A stretch of DNA of 64,000 bases from G051903925 sp051903925 (GCF_051903925.1 NZ_CP173678.1:4774001-4838000); one strand, 5' to 3'; shown: positions 1 to 7,751, counted from the first letter of the stretch. Translations and numbers: made by a program. The notes: generated from the sequence alone by a model not told the origin.

Positions 1-496
1 CGCCCCCGCCCCGCCTGGCAAACCCGCGCACCAGGGTCAGCGACAGGGCGATGCCGGTCGCGGCCGACAGGAAGTTCTGCACCGTCAGGCCCGCCATCTG
101 GGCCAGGTTGCCCAGCGCGCTTTCGCCGGCATAGGACTGCCAGTTGGTGTTGGTGGTGAAGCTGACCGCCGTGTTGAAGGCAAGTTCCGGCGCCATGCCG
201 GGCAGTGCCTGCGGGTTCAGGGGCAGCGCCGCCTGCAGCCGCAGCAGGGCATAGAGGACCAGCGCGCCCAAAAGGTTGAACGCCAGCATGGCCAGCGCAT
301 AGCCGGTCCAGTGCTGGCCGCGCGCCGGATCGACGCCGGCGGCCCGGAATGCCAGGCGTTCCACCGGGCCCACGACGGGGGACAGGAAGGTCCGTTCGCC
401 TGCGAAGACGCGGGTCATGAAGCCGCCCAGCGGCCGCACGCAGGCGGCCACCAGGGCGGCAAAGAGCAGGATCTGCATCCAGCCATTGACGGTCAT
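1..496 (-). CDS. kdpA: Potassium-transporting ATPase subunit A, N-terminal part (runs off the window)
   Basis: This is the K+-binding, pore-forming subunit of the high-affinity KdpFABC pump in the inner membrane. About 165 residues are visible. Translation starts MTVNGWMQILLFAALVAACVRP, keeps the early KdpA signature in which a hydrophobic helix is followed by PLGGFMTRVFAGERTFL, and later shows FNTAVSFTTNTNWQSYAGE, the first selectivity-filter-like segment. The ATG at 496 follows a GAGG Shine-Dalgarno that overlaps the kdpF stop codon. The gene is the third of a kdp operon reading leftward; kdpB and kdpC would lie outside the window. Identity is secure from the sequence and from kdpF beside it. 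Confidence 0.95.
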   Translation of the reverse strand, partial: MTVNGWMQILLFAALVAACVRPLGGFMTRVFAGERTFLSPVVGPVERLAFRAAGVDPARGQHWTGYALAMLAFNLLGALVLYALLRLQAALPLNPQALPGMAPELAFNTAVSFTTNTNWQSYAGESALGNLAQMAGLTVQNFLSAATGIALSLTLVRGFARRGGG

Positions 497-504
497 GGCC
501 GGCC

Positions 505-594
505 TCAGAACCGCTCGGGCCGGATCAGGGCCACGATCAGGTAGGCGAAGGCAAACAGCGCCGCCCCGCCGCCCAACAGATAATCGAACAGCAT
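505..594 (-). CDS. kdpF: Small Kdp subunit KdpF (29 residues)
   Basis: The product is a single hydrophobic helix ending IVALIRPERF, the usual tail of KdpF, which stabilises the KdpFABC complex in the membrane. Length (29 residues) is normal for the family. The ATG follows a GAGG Shine-Dalgarno embedded in the stop codon of the upstream small ORF. The kdpF and kdpA junctions share an almost identical 14-base stop/SD/start unit (TGAGGCCGCCCATG and TGAGGCCGGCCATG), which points to translational coupling. Confidence 0.9.
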   Translation of the reverse strand: MLFDYLLGGGAALFAFAYLIVALIRPERF

Positions 595-602
595 GGGCGG
601 CC

Positions 603-698
603 TCAGGCCCGGGCACAGGCGGCGACATAGGCCGCGCACAGGGCGAAGGACGCCAGGAACAGGGCGACCATGGCCAGGTCGCCGATCGGGGCAGGCAT
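603..698 (-). CDS. 31-residue membrane protein ahead of kdpF
   Basis: A short ORF starts at ATG 698 behind GAGG with a 5-base spacer and stops 8 bases before kdpF. It encodes about 31 residues: a short polar N-terminus (MPAPIGDL), one hydrophobic helix and a short tail ending AACARA. Short single-helix proteins often precede kdpF in alphaproteobacteria and actinobacteria, so this is inferred to be an accessory or leader-like part of the kdp operon. It is not homologous in any obvious way to KdpF itself. No function is assigned; the case rests on SD, operon position and hydrophobicity. Confidence 0.6.
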   Translation of the reverse strand: MPAPIGDLAMVALFLASFALCAAYVAACARA

Positions 699-931
699 TG
701 GAACCTCGTGTACCGGGACGGCGATACGCGCCGCCCCCGGAACGTGGCCCCGCCCCCCGTAGGAAAGCGATGCCGCCCCGCCCCACCCCCTATAGGAATG
801 TCATAGGGATTTGGGTCCCGCCCGCGCAACAGGCCCCTCCCCCGTGCCGCAGCAATGGGGGGGGATGGGGGCGGTATCCTGACGCTGCGGCCTGGGCAGC
901 GACTTCAGCGTTGCGTCCCGCCCCCACCCTG

Positions 932-961
932 CCCTCCCCCATCGCAAGCGACGGGGGAGGG
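932..961. repeat. GC-rich hairpin downstream of the SMP-30 gene
   Basis: CCCTCCCCC and GGGGGAGGG face each other around a loop that itself pairs TCGC with GCGA. It lies 12 bases past the SMP-30 gene stop and before the kdp promoter region, so it may terminate the leftward transcript. There is no T-tract. Similar CCCTCCCCC...GGGGGAGGG units are dispersed repeats in many alphaproteobacteria. The rest of 699-973 shows no further gene. Confidence 0.5.
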
Positions 962-973
962 TTAAACAGGTGC

Positions 974-1888
974 TCAAACCTCCTGGTATGCCAGCTTCAG
1001 GCCGGGGCGGGGCCAGTCGACGGCGATCAGGTTGCCGTGGCCGGACAGGGTGATGAAGGCGGTCTTCATGTCCTTGCCGCCAAAGCAGATGTTGGTCACG
1101 TGCGAATCGTCATACTCGATGAAGTCGAGCGCGCCGTCCGGCGTGAAGGTGCTGATGCCGCCCTTGGGATTGCCCAGGGTGGCGACGCTGATCCGGCCGT
1201 CCGCCTCGACTGCCAGGCTGTCGAAGCGGTGCGCGCCCGCCGACTTGCCGACGATATCGCCGCCGCCCGATGCGCTGGTGACGACGCCCGGTGCCGTGAT
1301 GTCCCACTTCAGCAGGAAGCCGCTGAACGTATGGGCGACATAGACCGTCTTGCCGTCCGGCGACAGGCCGGTGCCGTTCGGCGTCAGCAGCGGGAAGGCC
1401 AGCGGCGTGATCGCGGAGCCGTCCGCCTTGGCATAGTAGAGCGTGCCCAGCGCCAGCTGCCGGCCGAACACCTTGCCCAGGTCGGTGAAGTAGAAGCCGC
1501 CATGGGCGTCGAACACCAGGTCGTTCGGCCCGACCAGGCCGACGCCGTCACACTCGGTATAGAGCGTCTCGACCTTGCCATTGGCGAGGTTCACCCGCTG
1601 GATCGAGCCGCCCTTGTAGCCGGCGGAGGGTTGGCCGGTCGTGAACACCTCGCCATTGTGCTCGACCCACTCGAAGCCGCCATTATTGGTGATGTAGACG
1701 TGGTTGTCGGGCCCCAGCGCCGCGCCGTTGGGGCCGCCGCCGACATGGGCCACGACCTCGACCTTGCCCTGTGCCGTGACGCGGGTCAGGTTGCCGCTCT
1801 GGATCTCGACCAGGATCACGCTGCCATCGGGCATCGCGATCGGGCCTTCTGGAAACTTCAGCCCGCTCGCCAGGTGACGTACTGCCAT
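974..1888 (-). CDS. SMP-30/gluconolactonase family lactonase
   Basis: A 304-residue six-bladed beta-propeller protein of the SMP-30/gluconolaconase/LRE family. Visible motifs are LKFPEGPIAMPDGSVILVEI near the N-terminus (the metal-binding Glu of PEGP), GPNGAALGPDNHVYITNN, VGPNDLVFDAHGGFYFTD and TGLSPDGKTVYVA, repeated blade motifs typical of divalent-metal lactonases. There is no signal peptide, so it should be cytoplasmic. It is the last gene of a leftward set with an LLM oxidoreductase (54 bases upstream) and a crotonase, suggesting hydrolysis of a lactone formed in a catabolic route. The substrate cannot be read from the sequence. Confidence 0.85.
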   Translation of the reverse strand: MAVRHLASGLKFPEGPIAMPDGSVILVEIQSGNLTRVTAQGKVEVVAHVGGGPNGAALGPDNHVYITNNGGFEWVEHNGEVFTTGQPSAGYKGGSIQRVNLANGKVETLYTECDGVGLVGPNDLVFDAHGGFYFTDLGKVFGRQLALGTLYYAKADGSAITPLAFPLLTPNGTGLSPDGKTVYVAHTFSGFLLKWDITAPGVVTSASGGGDIVGKSAGAHRFDSLAVEADGRISVATLGNPKGGISTFTPDGALDFIEYDDSHVTNICFGGKDMKTAFITLSGHGNLIAVDWPRPGLKLAYQEV

Positions 1889-1942
1889 GGGTTCTTCCTC
1901 CCTGTTGGTTCTTGGGTGCCGAGTGCGGCTTGTCGCTCCGCA

Positions 1943-3061
1943 TCATGGCCATGCCGCCGGCGCGCGCAAGCCAGCGTGTTCAAGCAGCGGCAGCACGTCC
2001 CGGTTGAAGCGAGCAATGCCGTCCAGGTAGTCGACCCAACCGAGCAGCACGCCGTCGACGCCCGCGTCCGACAGCATGGCGAGGTCGCTCGCGATATCGT
2101 GCGCCGTGCCCAGCAGGGGCGCGCCCCCGGCGCCCGCCATGATGCCGAAGCGGACCTGCGCCTGCACCTCGGCCGGCAGGGCCGCGAAGCCCGGCACGAA
2201 CCAGCGGATGAAGGACTGGGCCATCGCCTCGTCCCCCTGCGCGCCGACGCAGTCCTCAAGGACGGCCAGGGCCCGGGCGCGGCTGTCGTCCTGCACCACG
2301 ATGGCGTGGACCCAGACCTGAAGCGTGCGGCCGAAGGACCGGGCCAGGGCGCGGTAGTCCTCGACCTGCGCCCGGATCGCGCCGGCCTCCATCTCCCGCA
2401 CCATGACGAAGGCGATGTCGCAGTGCCGGGCGGCGAAGCGCATGCCCTGGGGCGAGTTGCCGGCATTCATCAAGGGTGGGCGCGGCCGCTGGAGCGGCTT
2501 GGGCTGGGCTACCGCCTGGGCCAAAGCGATGCCGCCGGCGCCGGCCAGATCCAGTGGCGCCTCCTGCTGCCACAGGCGGCTGACCGCCTCCACCCAGGTT
2601 TCGGCATGGGCATAGCGGGCTTCGGGTTCGGGGACGGCCAGGCCGAACATGTCCAGTTCCGGCTTCAGCCAGCCGCATACGATGTTGAGGGCAAAGCGCC
2701 CGCCACTGGCGTGGTCGATCGTCATGCCCTGCTTGGCGGCCACGATCGGGTGGAACATCGGCACATGGCAGGTCGCCATGACGCAGATGCGCTGCGTCAG
2801 CGCCGCCATGGCGGCGGCCCAGGTCATCGTCTCGAACGTGTGGCCGGACGGATGCTCGGGCGGCCCGAACGGGTGCCAGCGGGCATAGGGGACCAGTGCC
2901 TCCAGCCCGGCTTCATCGGCGGCGCGGGCCACGGCCACCGTGTTCGCCCAGGTCGGGCGATACAGCTGCGGCGCCCGGGTCATGGTGATCCCGGGGCCGT
3001 TGCTGCCGAACACCCCCAGCTTCAGGCGGTTGGGCCCGAAGAGGGGGTTGGCGTGGGCCAA
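1943..3061 (-). CDS. Luciferase-like (LLM class) flavin-dependent monooxygenase
   Basis: A bacterial-luciferase TIM-barrel oxygenase that would use reduced FMN. Family features are LKLGVFGSNGPG at the start of the barrel, EALVPYARW, ATCHVPMFHPIVAAKQGMTIDHASGGRFALNIVCGW and MNAGNSPQGMRFAARHCDIAF. An ATG at 3115 is possible but its extra 18 residues only retranslate the end of the upstream crotonase gene; the TTG at 3061 starts the protein AHANPLFGPNRLKLGVF, which matches where relatives begin, and avoids the overlap. It gives 372 residues. It lies between a crotonase and an SMP-30 lactonase, probably one operon. Relatives include sulfone, alkanesulfonate and pyrimidine monooxygenases, so the substrate is open. 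Confidence 0.85.
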   Translation of the reverse strand: MAHANPLFGPNRLKLGVFGSNGPGITMTRAPQLYRPTWANTVAVARAADEAGLEALVPYARWHPFGPPEHPSGHTFETMTWAAAMAALTQRICVMATCHVPMFHPIVAAKQGMTIDHASGGRFALNIVCGWLKPELDMFGLAVPEPEARYAHAETWVEAVSRLWQQEAPLDLAGAGGIALAQAVAQPKPLQRPRPPLMNAGNSPQGMRFAARHCDIAFVMVREMEAGAIRAQVEDYRALARSFGRTLQVWVHAIVVQDDSRARALAVLEDCVGAQGDEAMAQSFIRWFVPGFAALPAEVQAQVRFGIMAGAGGAPLLGTAHDIASDLAMLSDAGVDGVLLGWVDYLDGIARFNRDVLPLLEHAGLRAPAAWP

Positions 3062-3065
3062 GGGT

Positions 3066-3938
3066 CTAGCGGCCGGTGAAGTTGGCCTTCCGCTTTTCCA
3101 CGAAGTGGGCAACACCCTCCTTGAAGTCGGCGGAGGCGAAGCTGCCCTTCATCTCGGCGTCCGCCTTGGCCAGCGATTCGTTGAAGCTGGAGAAATTGGC
3201 GTCGAAGACCTGGGCCTTCATGACCGCCATGGAGCGCGGCGACACCTCGCTGGCCAGCATCTGGGCATAGGCCATCACGGTCGCCATGAACTCGGCATCA
3301 GGGATCGTGCGGTTGACCAGGCCGATGCGCTCCGCCTCGGTCGCGTCGACCTTGCGCGCGGACAGCAGCAGGTCCAGGGCATTGGCATTGCCGACCAGGC
3401 GCGGCAGCAGCCAGGCCACGCCATGTTCCGCGATCAGGCCACGACGCGAAAAGGCGGTCGTGAACACGGCCGACGCCGCCGCAAAGCGCATGTCGGCATA
3501 GAGCGAGACGACCAGGCCCAGGCCGGCACACGGCCCGTTGATCGCCGCGATCACCGGCTTTGGCGTCCGCATGAAGTAGCCGAAGTCGCCCTGGAAGTGC
3601 TCCTTCACGTCAGGCCCGAACTCGGTCGCCCAGTCGGCCGCGGCAACCTTGGTCGAGCCGGCGCCCTGGCCGTCCGGCTTGATGCCCTGAAGCAGGTTCA
3701 TGTCGGCCCCGGCGCAGAAGCCGCGGCCGGCCCCGGTCAGGACGATCGCCCGCACGCTGTCGTCGGCCACCGCATGGGCCATCGCCGCCTTCAGGCTCTG
3801 CCCCATGGCGCCGGTCCAGGCGTTCAGCCGGTCCGGCCGGTTCAGGGTCAGGATCGCGACCCCGCCCTGCTGCTCATAGAGCAGGTCCTGCAACTGGGGT
3901 GCCGCACCCGTGGTCCGCACTGCCGTTGCCTCGCCCAT
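3066..3938 (-). CDS. Enoyl-CoA hydratase/isomerase (crotonase) family protein
   Basis: A 290-residue crotonase-fold enzyme acting on an acyl-CoA. It has the N-terminal ILTLNRPDRLNAW strand, the oxyanion-hole segment AGRGFCAGADMNLL, and PVIAAINGPCAGLGLVVSLYADMRFAA, where the second oxyanion glycine sits. The segment after it, FTTAFSRRGLIAEHGVAWLLPRLVG, includes a glutamate at the usual acid/base position. It is the first gene of a leftward set with the LLM oxygenase and SMP-30 protein. Specific activity (hydratase versus isomerase) is not decided by these motifs. Confidence 0.88.
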   Translation of the reverse strand: MGEATAVRTTGAAPQLQDLLYEQQGGVAILTLNRPDRLNAWTGAMGQSLKAAMAHAVADDSVRAIVLTGAGRGFCAGADMNLLQGIKPDGQGAGSTKVAAADWATEFGPDVKEHFQGDFGYFMRTPKPVIAAINGPCAGLGLVVSLYADMRFAAASAVFTTAFSRRGLIAEHGVAWLLPRLVGNANALDLLLSARKVDATEAERIGLVNRTIPDAEFMATVMAYAQMLASEVSPRSMAVMKAQVFDANFSSFNESLAKADAEMKGSFASADFKEGVAHFVEKRKANFTGR

Positions 3939-4031
3939 CCTGTCCTCCTGTCCTGCGTTTCATCCCTTGATGGCGCGCAGTCTAGAGGCGGTCGCGGGCG
4001 GTGTCTTGTCCCCGTGGACGCGGACGCCGGC

Positions 4032-4535
4032 CTAGCGGCGGCGGGTCCAGACGCGGACGCCATCGGGCGTCTCGACCTGCATCCGGTCGGTGCCCTGGAA
4101 CGTGACGGGCAGATCGAACTGGCGGAACAGGTTCTCTGGCGTGGGCGCCGGCCCGCAGAACGACACGGTGCAGGTGGTCTTTGGCGCGAAGTCGGTGAAC
4201 ATCGTCTGAAGGAAGCGACCGTCGGGCGAGACGCGGTAGCGGCCGAACATGTCGGCCTGGCCGTTCTGACCCACCACGCGATGCTGGACCCGACCATCGG
4301 GGGCAAAGACGACGATCTCGACGCGCGGCGGCTGCCCGCCTATGCCCGGTACGTTGCTGGTCCAGATGCCGACCAGCGGATTGGCCACGGCCTGGGCCGG
4401 CGGCAACTGGCCCAGGACCTGTCCCTGCATCTGACCCTGCAGCTGGGCGACAGCGGGGGCCACGGGCCCTGCGGTCGCCAGCAGCGCGACAAGGGCCAGG
4501 GTCGCCGGGCGGCCGCCACTTCGAACCCGATCCAT
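4032..4535 (-). CDS. Secreted protein of unknown function, paralogue A of a tandem pair
   Basis: A 167-residue protein starting MDRVRSGGRPATLALVALL with a signal peptide ending near APAVAQ, so it is probably periplasmic or secreted. The mature part has NPLVGIWTSNVPG, a C-x4-C pair (CTVSFC) and DMFGRYRVSPDGRFLQTMF. The same blocks appear in the next gene upstream (4667-5131), so the two are tandem paralogues. A Gln-rich stretch follows the signal peptide. An ATG at 4565 would add ten residues before the signal peptide and is less likely. I do not recognise the family. Confidence 0.6.
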   Translation of the reverse strand: MDRVRSGGRPATLALVALLATAGPVAPAVAQLQGQMQGQVLGQLPPAQAVANPLVGIWTSNVPGIGGQPPRVEIVVFAPDGRVQHRVVGQNGQADMFGRYRVSPDGRFLQTMFTDFAPKTTCTVSFCGPAPTPENLFRQFDLPVTFQGTDRMQVETPDGVRVWTRRR

Positions 4536-4666
4536 CGCCCCACTCCCGTAACACGCGCAAACCATGACAACGGCGGGTGCTGCAGACCCGCCTGCCGCCT
4601 TGCGCGCAGCACAACTCCCTGGATCGTTAGCAGTTCCGTCCGTGGACTGTCACCTGCCCAGTGGCA

Positions 4667-5131
4667 CTATTGCTGACGCACCCACAGCATGGGGCCGGAG
4701 GCGTCCTGCGTCTGCATGCGATTGGGTCCCTGGAACTGGATCGGCGTCGTCAGGGTCTGGTTCAAATAGCCCGGCGGCGGCAGGGGGTTGCAGAACCCGG
4801 AGGAGCAGAGCTGCTTCGGCTCATAATCCAGGAAAACCGTCTGCAGGTATTGCCCGTCGGCCGAGAGCTGGTAGCGGCCAAAGACGTCGTTCTGGCCCGC
4901 CGGGCCGATCGTGCGCTGCTGCACGCTGCCGTCCGGGCCATAGCTGACGAAGAAGCTGAGATAGGGCGATCCGTCCGAGAGATAGGTCGTGGTGCTCCAT
5001 ACGCCGACCAGCGGGTTGCCGCCCATCTGCGCCCGGGCTGGTGCCAGGGCCGCGCCGCCGGCGAGCAGGACGGCCAGCACCGCAAAAAGTGTCCGCCGGC
5101 TTGGCTGCGTGCTCTGTTGCGCGTCGATCAT
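4667..5131 (-). CDS. Secreted protein of unknown function, paralogue B of a tandem pair
   Basis: A 154-residue protein with twin-basic SRRTLFAVLAVLLAGGAALAPARAQ as an export signal (R-R precedes a hydrophobic core; Tat or Sec not decided). The mature part repeats the blocks of its neighbour: NPLVGVWSTTTYL, DVFGRYQLSADGQYLQTVF, a C-x4-C pair (CSSGFC) and a proline stretch before LNQTL. ATG 5131 is preceded by AGGGA at good spacing; a longer frame upstream lacks such support. Unknown function; the conserved cysteine pair suggests a disulfide in the periplasm. Confidence 0.6.
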   Translation of the reverse strand: MIDAQQSTQPSRRTLFAVLAVLLAGGAALAPARAQMGGNPLVGVWSTTTYLSDGSPYLSFFVSYGPDGSVQQRTIGPAGQNDVFGRYQLSADGQYLQTVFLDYEPKQLCSSGFCNPLPPPGYLNQTLTTPIQFQGPNRMQTQDASGPMLWVRQQ

Positions 5132-5385
5132 TGTCGCATTCCCTGGCTGTGGCCTGTCCTGGACCGCAGATGGGGGCGCCCGCCGGCCGCTGGCAGGTGC
5201 AGCCGTCACAGGCACCGCGGCGGTGCAGGAGCAACAACAATGATGCAACCGCCGTCACACCGCCTGTGACACCTGCGCCGACAAAGCGCTCAATCAACTA
5301 TTGTTTCATGTACAAATCCAATTCATGCGCCCTTGAACCGCAAAAATGATCTCATATCTGAGTACAACACCTCAGGATGCGTTCA

Positions 5386-5580
5386 ATGAACCCTCGAACC
5401 TGGTGGACCAGCCTCACCCATGGCGCCGGGCTGGAAACGCTGGTGGCCGGCCTGCTGGCCAGCGAGTTCCTGACCGGCACGTCGCTGCTGCTGCTGGACG
5501 GCATCGCGCCGCGTGGCACGGAGGGCGGGGACGAAGGCGCGGCCGCCCTGGTGGCGCCGCCGACCGCACCCGGGATCTGA
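5386..5580 (+). CDS. Small hypothetical protein (64 residues)
   Basis: A possible gene starting at ATG 5386 (AGGA about 9 bases upstream). It reads MNPRTWWTSLTHGAGLETLVAG and carries one hydrophobic stretch (LETLVAGLLASEFLTGTSLLLL) followed by an acidic, Gly/Ala-rich tail. It follows a conspicuously AT-rich gap (5255-5376) that may hold promoters for both directions. No family recognised. High GC makes short open frames common, so this is tentative. Confidence 0.35.
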   Translation: MNPRTWWTSLTHGAGLETLVAGLLASEFLTGTSLLLLDGIAPRGTEGGDEGAAALVAPPTAPGI

Positions 5581-5698
5581 CCATGGAGCCGCAACGCCGG
5601 CGACCGGGGCGATGTCGACGCGGTCCCTTCGCCGTCTGAATTGCTTCGACCTGTCTGGCGCGGCGCGCCGTTGCCTCAATGCTTGGGATCCAGTCTCC

Positions 5699-5911
5699 AT
5701 GTCCGACATCAACCTCATCGAACTCTCTGGCAAGGCCGCGGGCCTGGTCGCGCGGGAGCGCACGGGGGTGCGCTTCTATGCCTCGAACGAACCGTTCTTC
5801 GCCCTGGACGGCCAGTATTTCCGGTCGCTGCAGCAGGCTGAGCGCGCGGTGCGCCGGTTTGCCGTGGTGGCAGCGCCGCCGGCCGCCCGCAGCGGGACCG
5901 CACGGCCATGA
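5699..5911 (+). CDS. Small hypothetical protein (70 residues)
   Basis: A compact 70-residue protein, MSDINLIELSGKAAGLVARERTG..., with an aromatic core RFYASNEPFFALDGQYFRSLQQAERAVRR that looks like a folded domain rather than noise. Its stop overlaps the next start (ATGA), which supports both genes. Short proteins of this appearance occur in Rhodospirillales genomes, but I know no function for them. The start has only a weak SD (GGA). Confidence 0.5.
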   Translation: MSDINLIELSGKAAGLVARERTGVRFYASNEPFFALDGQYFRSLQQAERAVRRFAVVAAPPAARSGTARP

Positions 5912-6405
5912 ACAGACCGGCGCCGCCCGCGGCGACGACGCAAGCCGGCCTGGACCATCTTGCCAGGGTCCATGCCGGCCTGGTCGACGACCTTCCCGAT
6001 CCGTGCGGCGGGCGGCGCCACCTGCTGCAGGTCTTTGCCTTTGCGGCGCGCACGCTGGCCGGGCGCCATTGCGCGGCGGCGGAGATCTATGAAGGCGCCC
6101 TGGGTGCCGTGATGATCTCGGCCAACCTGAGGCGACGCTGCCCGCTGGCCGGGCCGCAGGCCACCGCGCTGGCCGATCACGAGGCGCTGCCCTTCAGGTG
6201 GGCGGACCCGGCGCAAGGGCTGCCGCTGGCCATCGCCTATGCCGCGTGGAAGCTGGACGGGGCCGCAGCGCCGCCCGCCGCGCTGGTCGACGGCATCCGG
6301 GACTTGATCGCGGAGCACATCCCGGCCCAGGCTCTGGACCTTGCGCTGACCGCGTTGCGGCAGCATCGCATGGAGACCTGGGCGCATTGGCTTCCCCCCC
6401 ATTGA
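5908..6405 (+). CDS. Hypothetical protein (165 residues)
   Basis: An alpha-rich, soluble protein with HLLQVFAFAARTLAGRHCAAAEIYEGALGAVMISANLRRRCPL and a C-terminal ALDLALTALRQHRMETWAHWL. It overlaps the 70-residue ORF by ATGA and the following acyl-CoA dehydrogenase-like gene by TTGA, so the three are probably co-transcribed. No signal peptide or membrane segment. Family not recognised. Confidence 0.5.
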   Translation: MNRPAPPAATTQAGLDHLARVHAGLVDDLPDPCGGRRHLLQVFAFAARTLAGRHCAAAEIYEGALGAVMISANLRRRCPLAGPQATALADHEALPFRWADPAQGLPLAIAYAAWKLDGAAAPPAALVDGIRDLIAEHIPAQALDLALTALRQHRMETWAHWLPPH

Positions 6406-7583
6406 GTGACGCGACACTGACCGATCCGCCCGCAGACCTGGGCGCCGGCCCGGACTGGGCCGCCCTGGACGACCTGGCGGAGCGCTTCGCGCTGCGGGCA
6501 GAGGCAACGGACCGCGCCGGCTCCCTGCCTGAGGAGAACCTGGCGGAGCTGGGCGCCGGTGGCTGGCTGCTGCTGACCGTACCGCGGGCGCTGGGCGGCT
6601 GGGGCCTGGGGATCGAGGCTGCGGCACGCGCCACCAACCGCGTGGCGCGTGCCTGTGCCGCGACCGGCCTGATCTACGGCATGCACCTGATCCATCATGG
6701 CCTGTTCGGTGGGACCCGCGCGGCCTGGCCTGCCGCGGTCTATGCCCGCGCGGCCCGCAGCGGGGCGCCGGCGATCGGCCTGCTGAACTCCGCCCGGGTC
6801 GAGCCCGAGCTGGGCAGCCCGTCCCGTGGCGGCCTGCCCGGCACCGTCGCCACCCGCGTCGGCGACGGCTGGTCCATCACGGGGCACAAGCGCTACACCA
6901 CGGGCGGCCGCGCCCTGGGCTGGATCGCCGTCTGGGCCCGGACGGACGAGAACCCGGTGCGCGTGGGCCAGTTCCTGGTCCCCGGCAACAGCGCTGGCCT
7001 GCGCTTCGTCGAGACCTGGGATCACCTGGGCATGCGCGGGACCGAAAGCCACGACCTGATCCTGGAGGATGTGCGGGTACCGCTCGACCACGCCGTCGAC
7101 GTGCGCCCGCCCGCCGCCTGGGCCAAGCCCGACCCGGCGCAGGGGGCATGGTACGGCCTGGTGCTGGGCGCGCTGTACCTGGGGATCGCGGAAGCCGCGC
7201 GCGATTGGCTGGTCACCTACCTGGCGACGCGCATCCCGACGGGACTGGGCGCGCCGCTGAACACGGTGCCGCGCATCCAGGACGAGGTCGGCCGCATAGA
7301 GGCCCTGCGCAACGCGGCCCGGCGCACGGTCTGGAGCACCCTGCGCGAGGCAGAGGAGACCGGGTTCGGCACCGCACTGGCCGATGTGGGCCTGGCCAAG
7401 ATGACCGCCACGCGCAACGCGATCGAGATCGTGCAGACGGCGATCAGCCTGATCGGCAATCCCGGCCTGACCCGCGCCAACCCGCTGGAGCGTCACCTGC
7501 GCGATGTGCTGTGCGGCCAGATCCACACGCCACAGGACGACACGATCCTGCGCACCGCCGGCCGCGCCGCGCTGGGGGTCTGA
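6402..7583 (+). CDS. Acyl-CoA dehydrogenase-fold flavoprotein
   Basis: A 393-residue FAD/FMN protein of the acyl-CoA dehydrogenase superfamily. Visible blocks are LPEENLAELGAGGWLLLTVPRALGG in the N-terminal helical domain, GWSITGHKRYTTGGRALGWIAVWA in the beta domain, TWDHLGMRGTESHDLILEDVRVP, and the C-terminal LERHLRDVLCGQIHTPQDDTILRTAGRAAL. That last block resembles the DszC/SfnB-like branch, where some members are flavin-dependent oxygenases rather than dehydrogenases. The frame is open 204 bases further upstream, but the TTG at 6402 overlapping the previous stop (TTGA) gives the normal family length. Substrate unknown. Confidence 0.8.
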   Translation: MSDATLTDPPADLGAGPDWAALDDLAERFALRAEATDRAGSLPEENLAELGAGGWLLLTVPRALGGWGLGIEAAARATNRVARACAATGLIYGMHLIHHGLFGGTRAAWPAAVYARAARSGAPAIGLLNSARVEPELGSPSRGGLPGTVATRVGDGWSITGHKRYTTGGRALGWIAVWARTDENPVRVGQFLVPGNSAGLRFVETWDHLGMRGTESHDLILEDVRVPLDHAVDVRPPAAWAKPDPAQGAWYGLVLGALYLGIAEAARDWLVTYLATRIPTGLGAPLNTVPRIQDEVGRIEALRNAARRTVWSTLREAEETGFGTALADVGLAKMTATRNAIEIVQTAISLIGNPGLTRANPLERHLRDVLCGQIHTPQDDTILRTAGRAALGV

Positions 7584-7607
7584 CCGCGCTGGCGGTCTGG
7601 CGCAAAA

Positions 7608-7642
7608 GCCCGCCGGCCCGGCCAGGACCGGGGCCGGCGGGC
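7608..7642 (-). terminator. Rho-independent terminator of the 32-residue ORF
   Basis: GCCCGCCGGCCC pairs with GGGCCGGCGGGC around a short loop. On the minus strand the stem is followed by TTTTG. It lies 11 bases beyond the stop of the small basic protein gene and 25 bases beyond the convergent dehydrogenase gene, so it may serve both. Confidence 0.75.
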
Positions 7643-7652
7643 GATGCCGTTT

Positions 7653-7751
7653 CTATTTCTTCTTGCCGCCGCTGGGCCCCTTGGCGGCACCCTTGGTCTT
7701 GGTTGTCTCGGCCGGGGCCGGCTTCGCGCCGGCCTTGGGTGTCTTTGCCAT
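7653..7751 (-). CDS. 32-residue Lys/Ala-rich basic protein
   Basis: A short ORF with a very strong Shine-Dalgarno (AGGGAGGA, 5 bases before ATG 7751) and an intrinsic terminator just past its stop. The product begins MAKTPKAGAKPAPAETTK and ends GPSGGKKK: net basic, low complexity, no hydrophobic segment. It resembles histone H1-like or ribosomal-protein-like tails and could bind nucleic acid, but that is a guess. The SD-ORF-terminator arrangement is what supports it as a real monocistronic gene. Confidence 0.6.
   Translation of the reverse strand: MAKTPKAGAKPAPAETTKTKGAAKGPSGGKKK

Noticed and set aside
593..3079. An 828-codon plus-strand frame over the kdp, SMP-30 and LLM genes
   Set aside because: It crosses several genes and an intergenic hairpin, and translates to low-complexity sequence.
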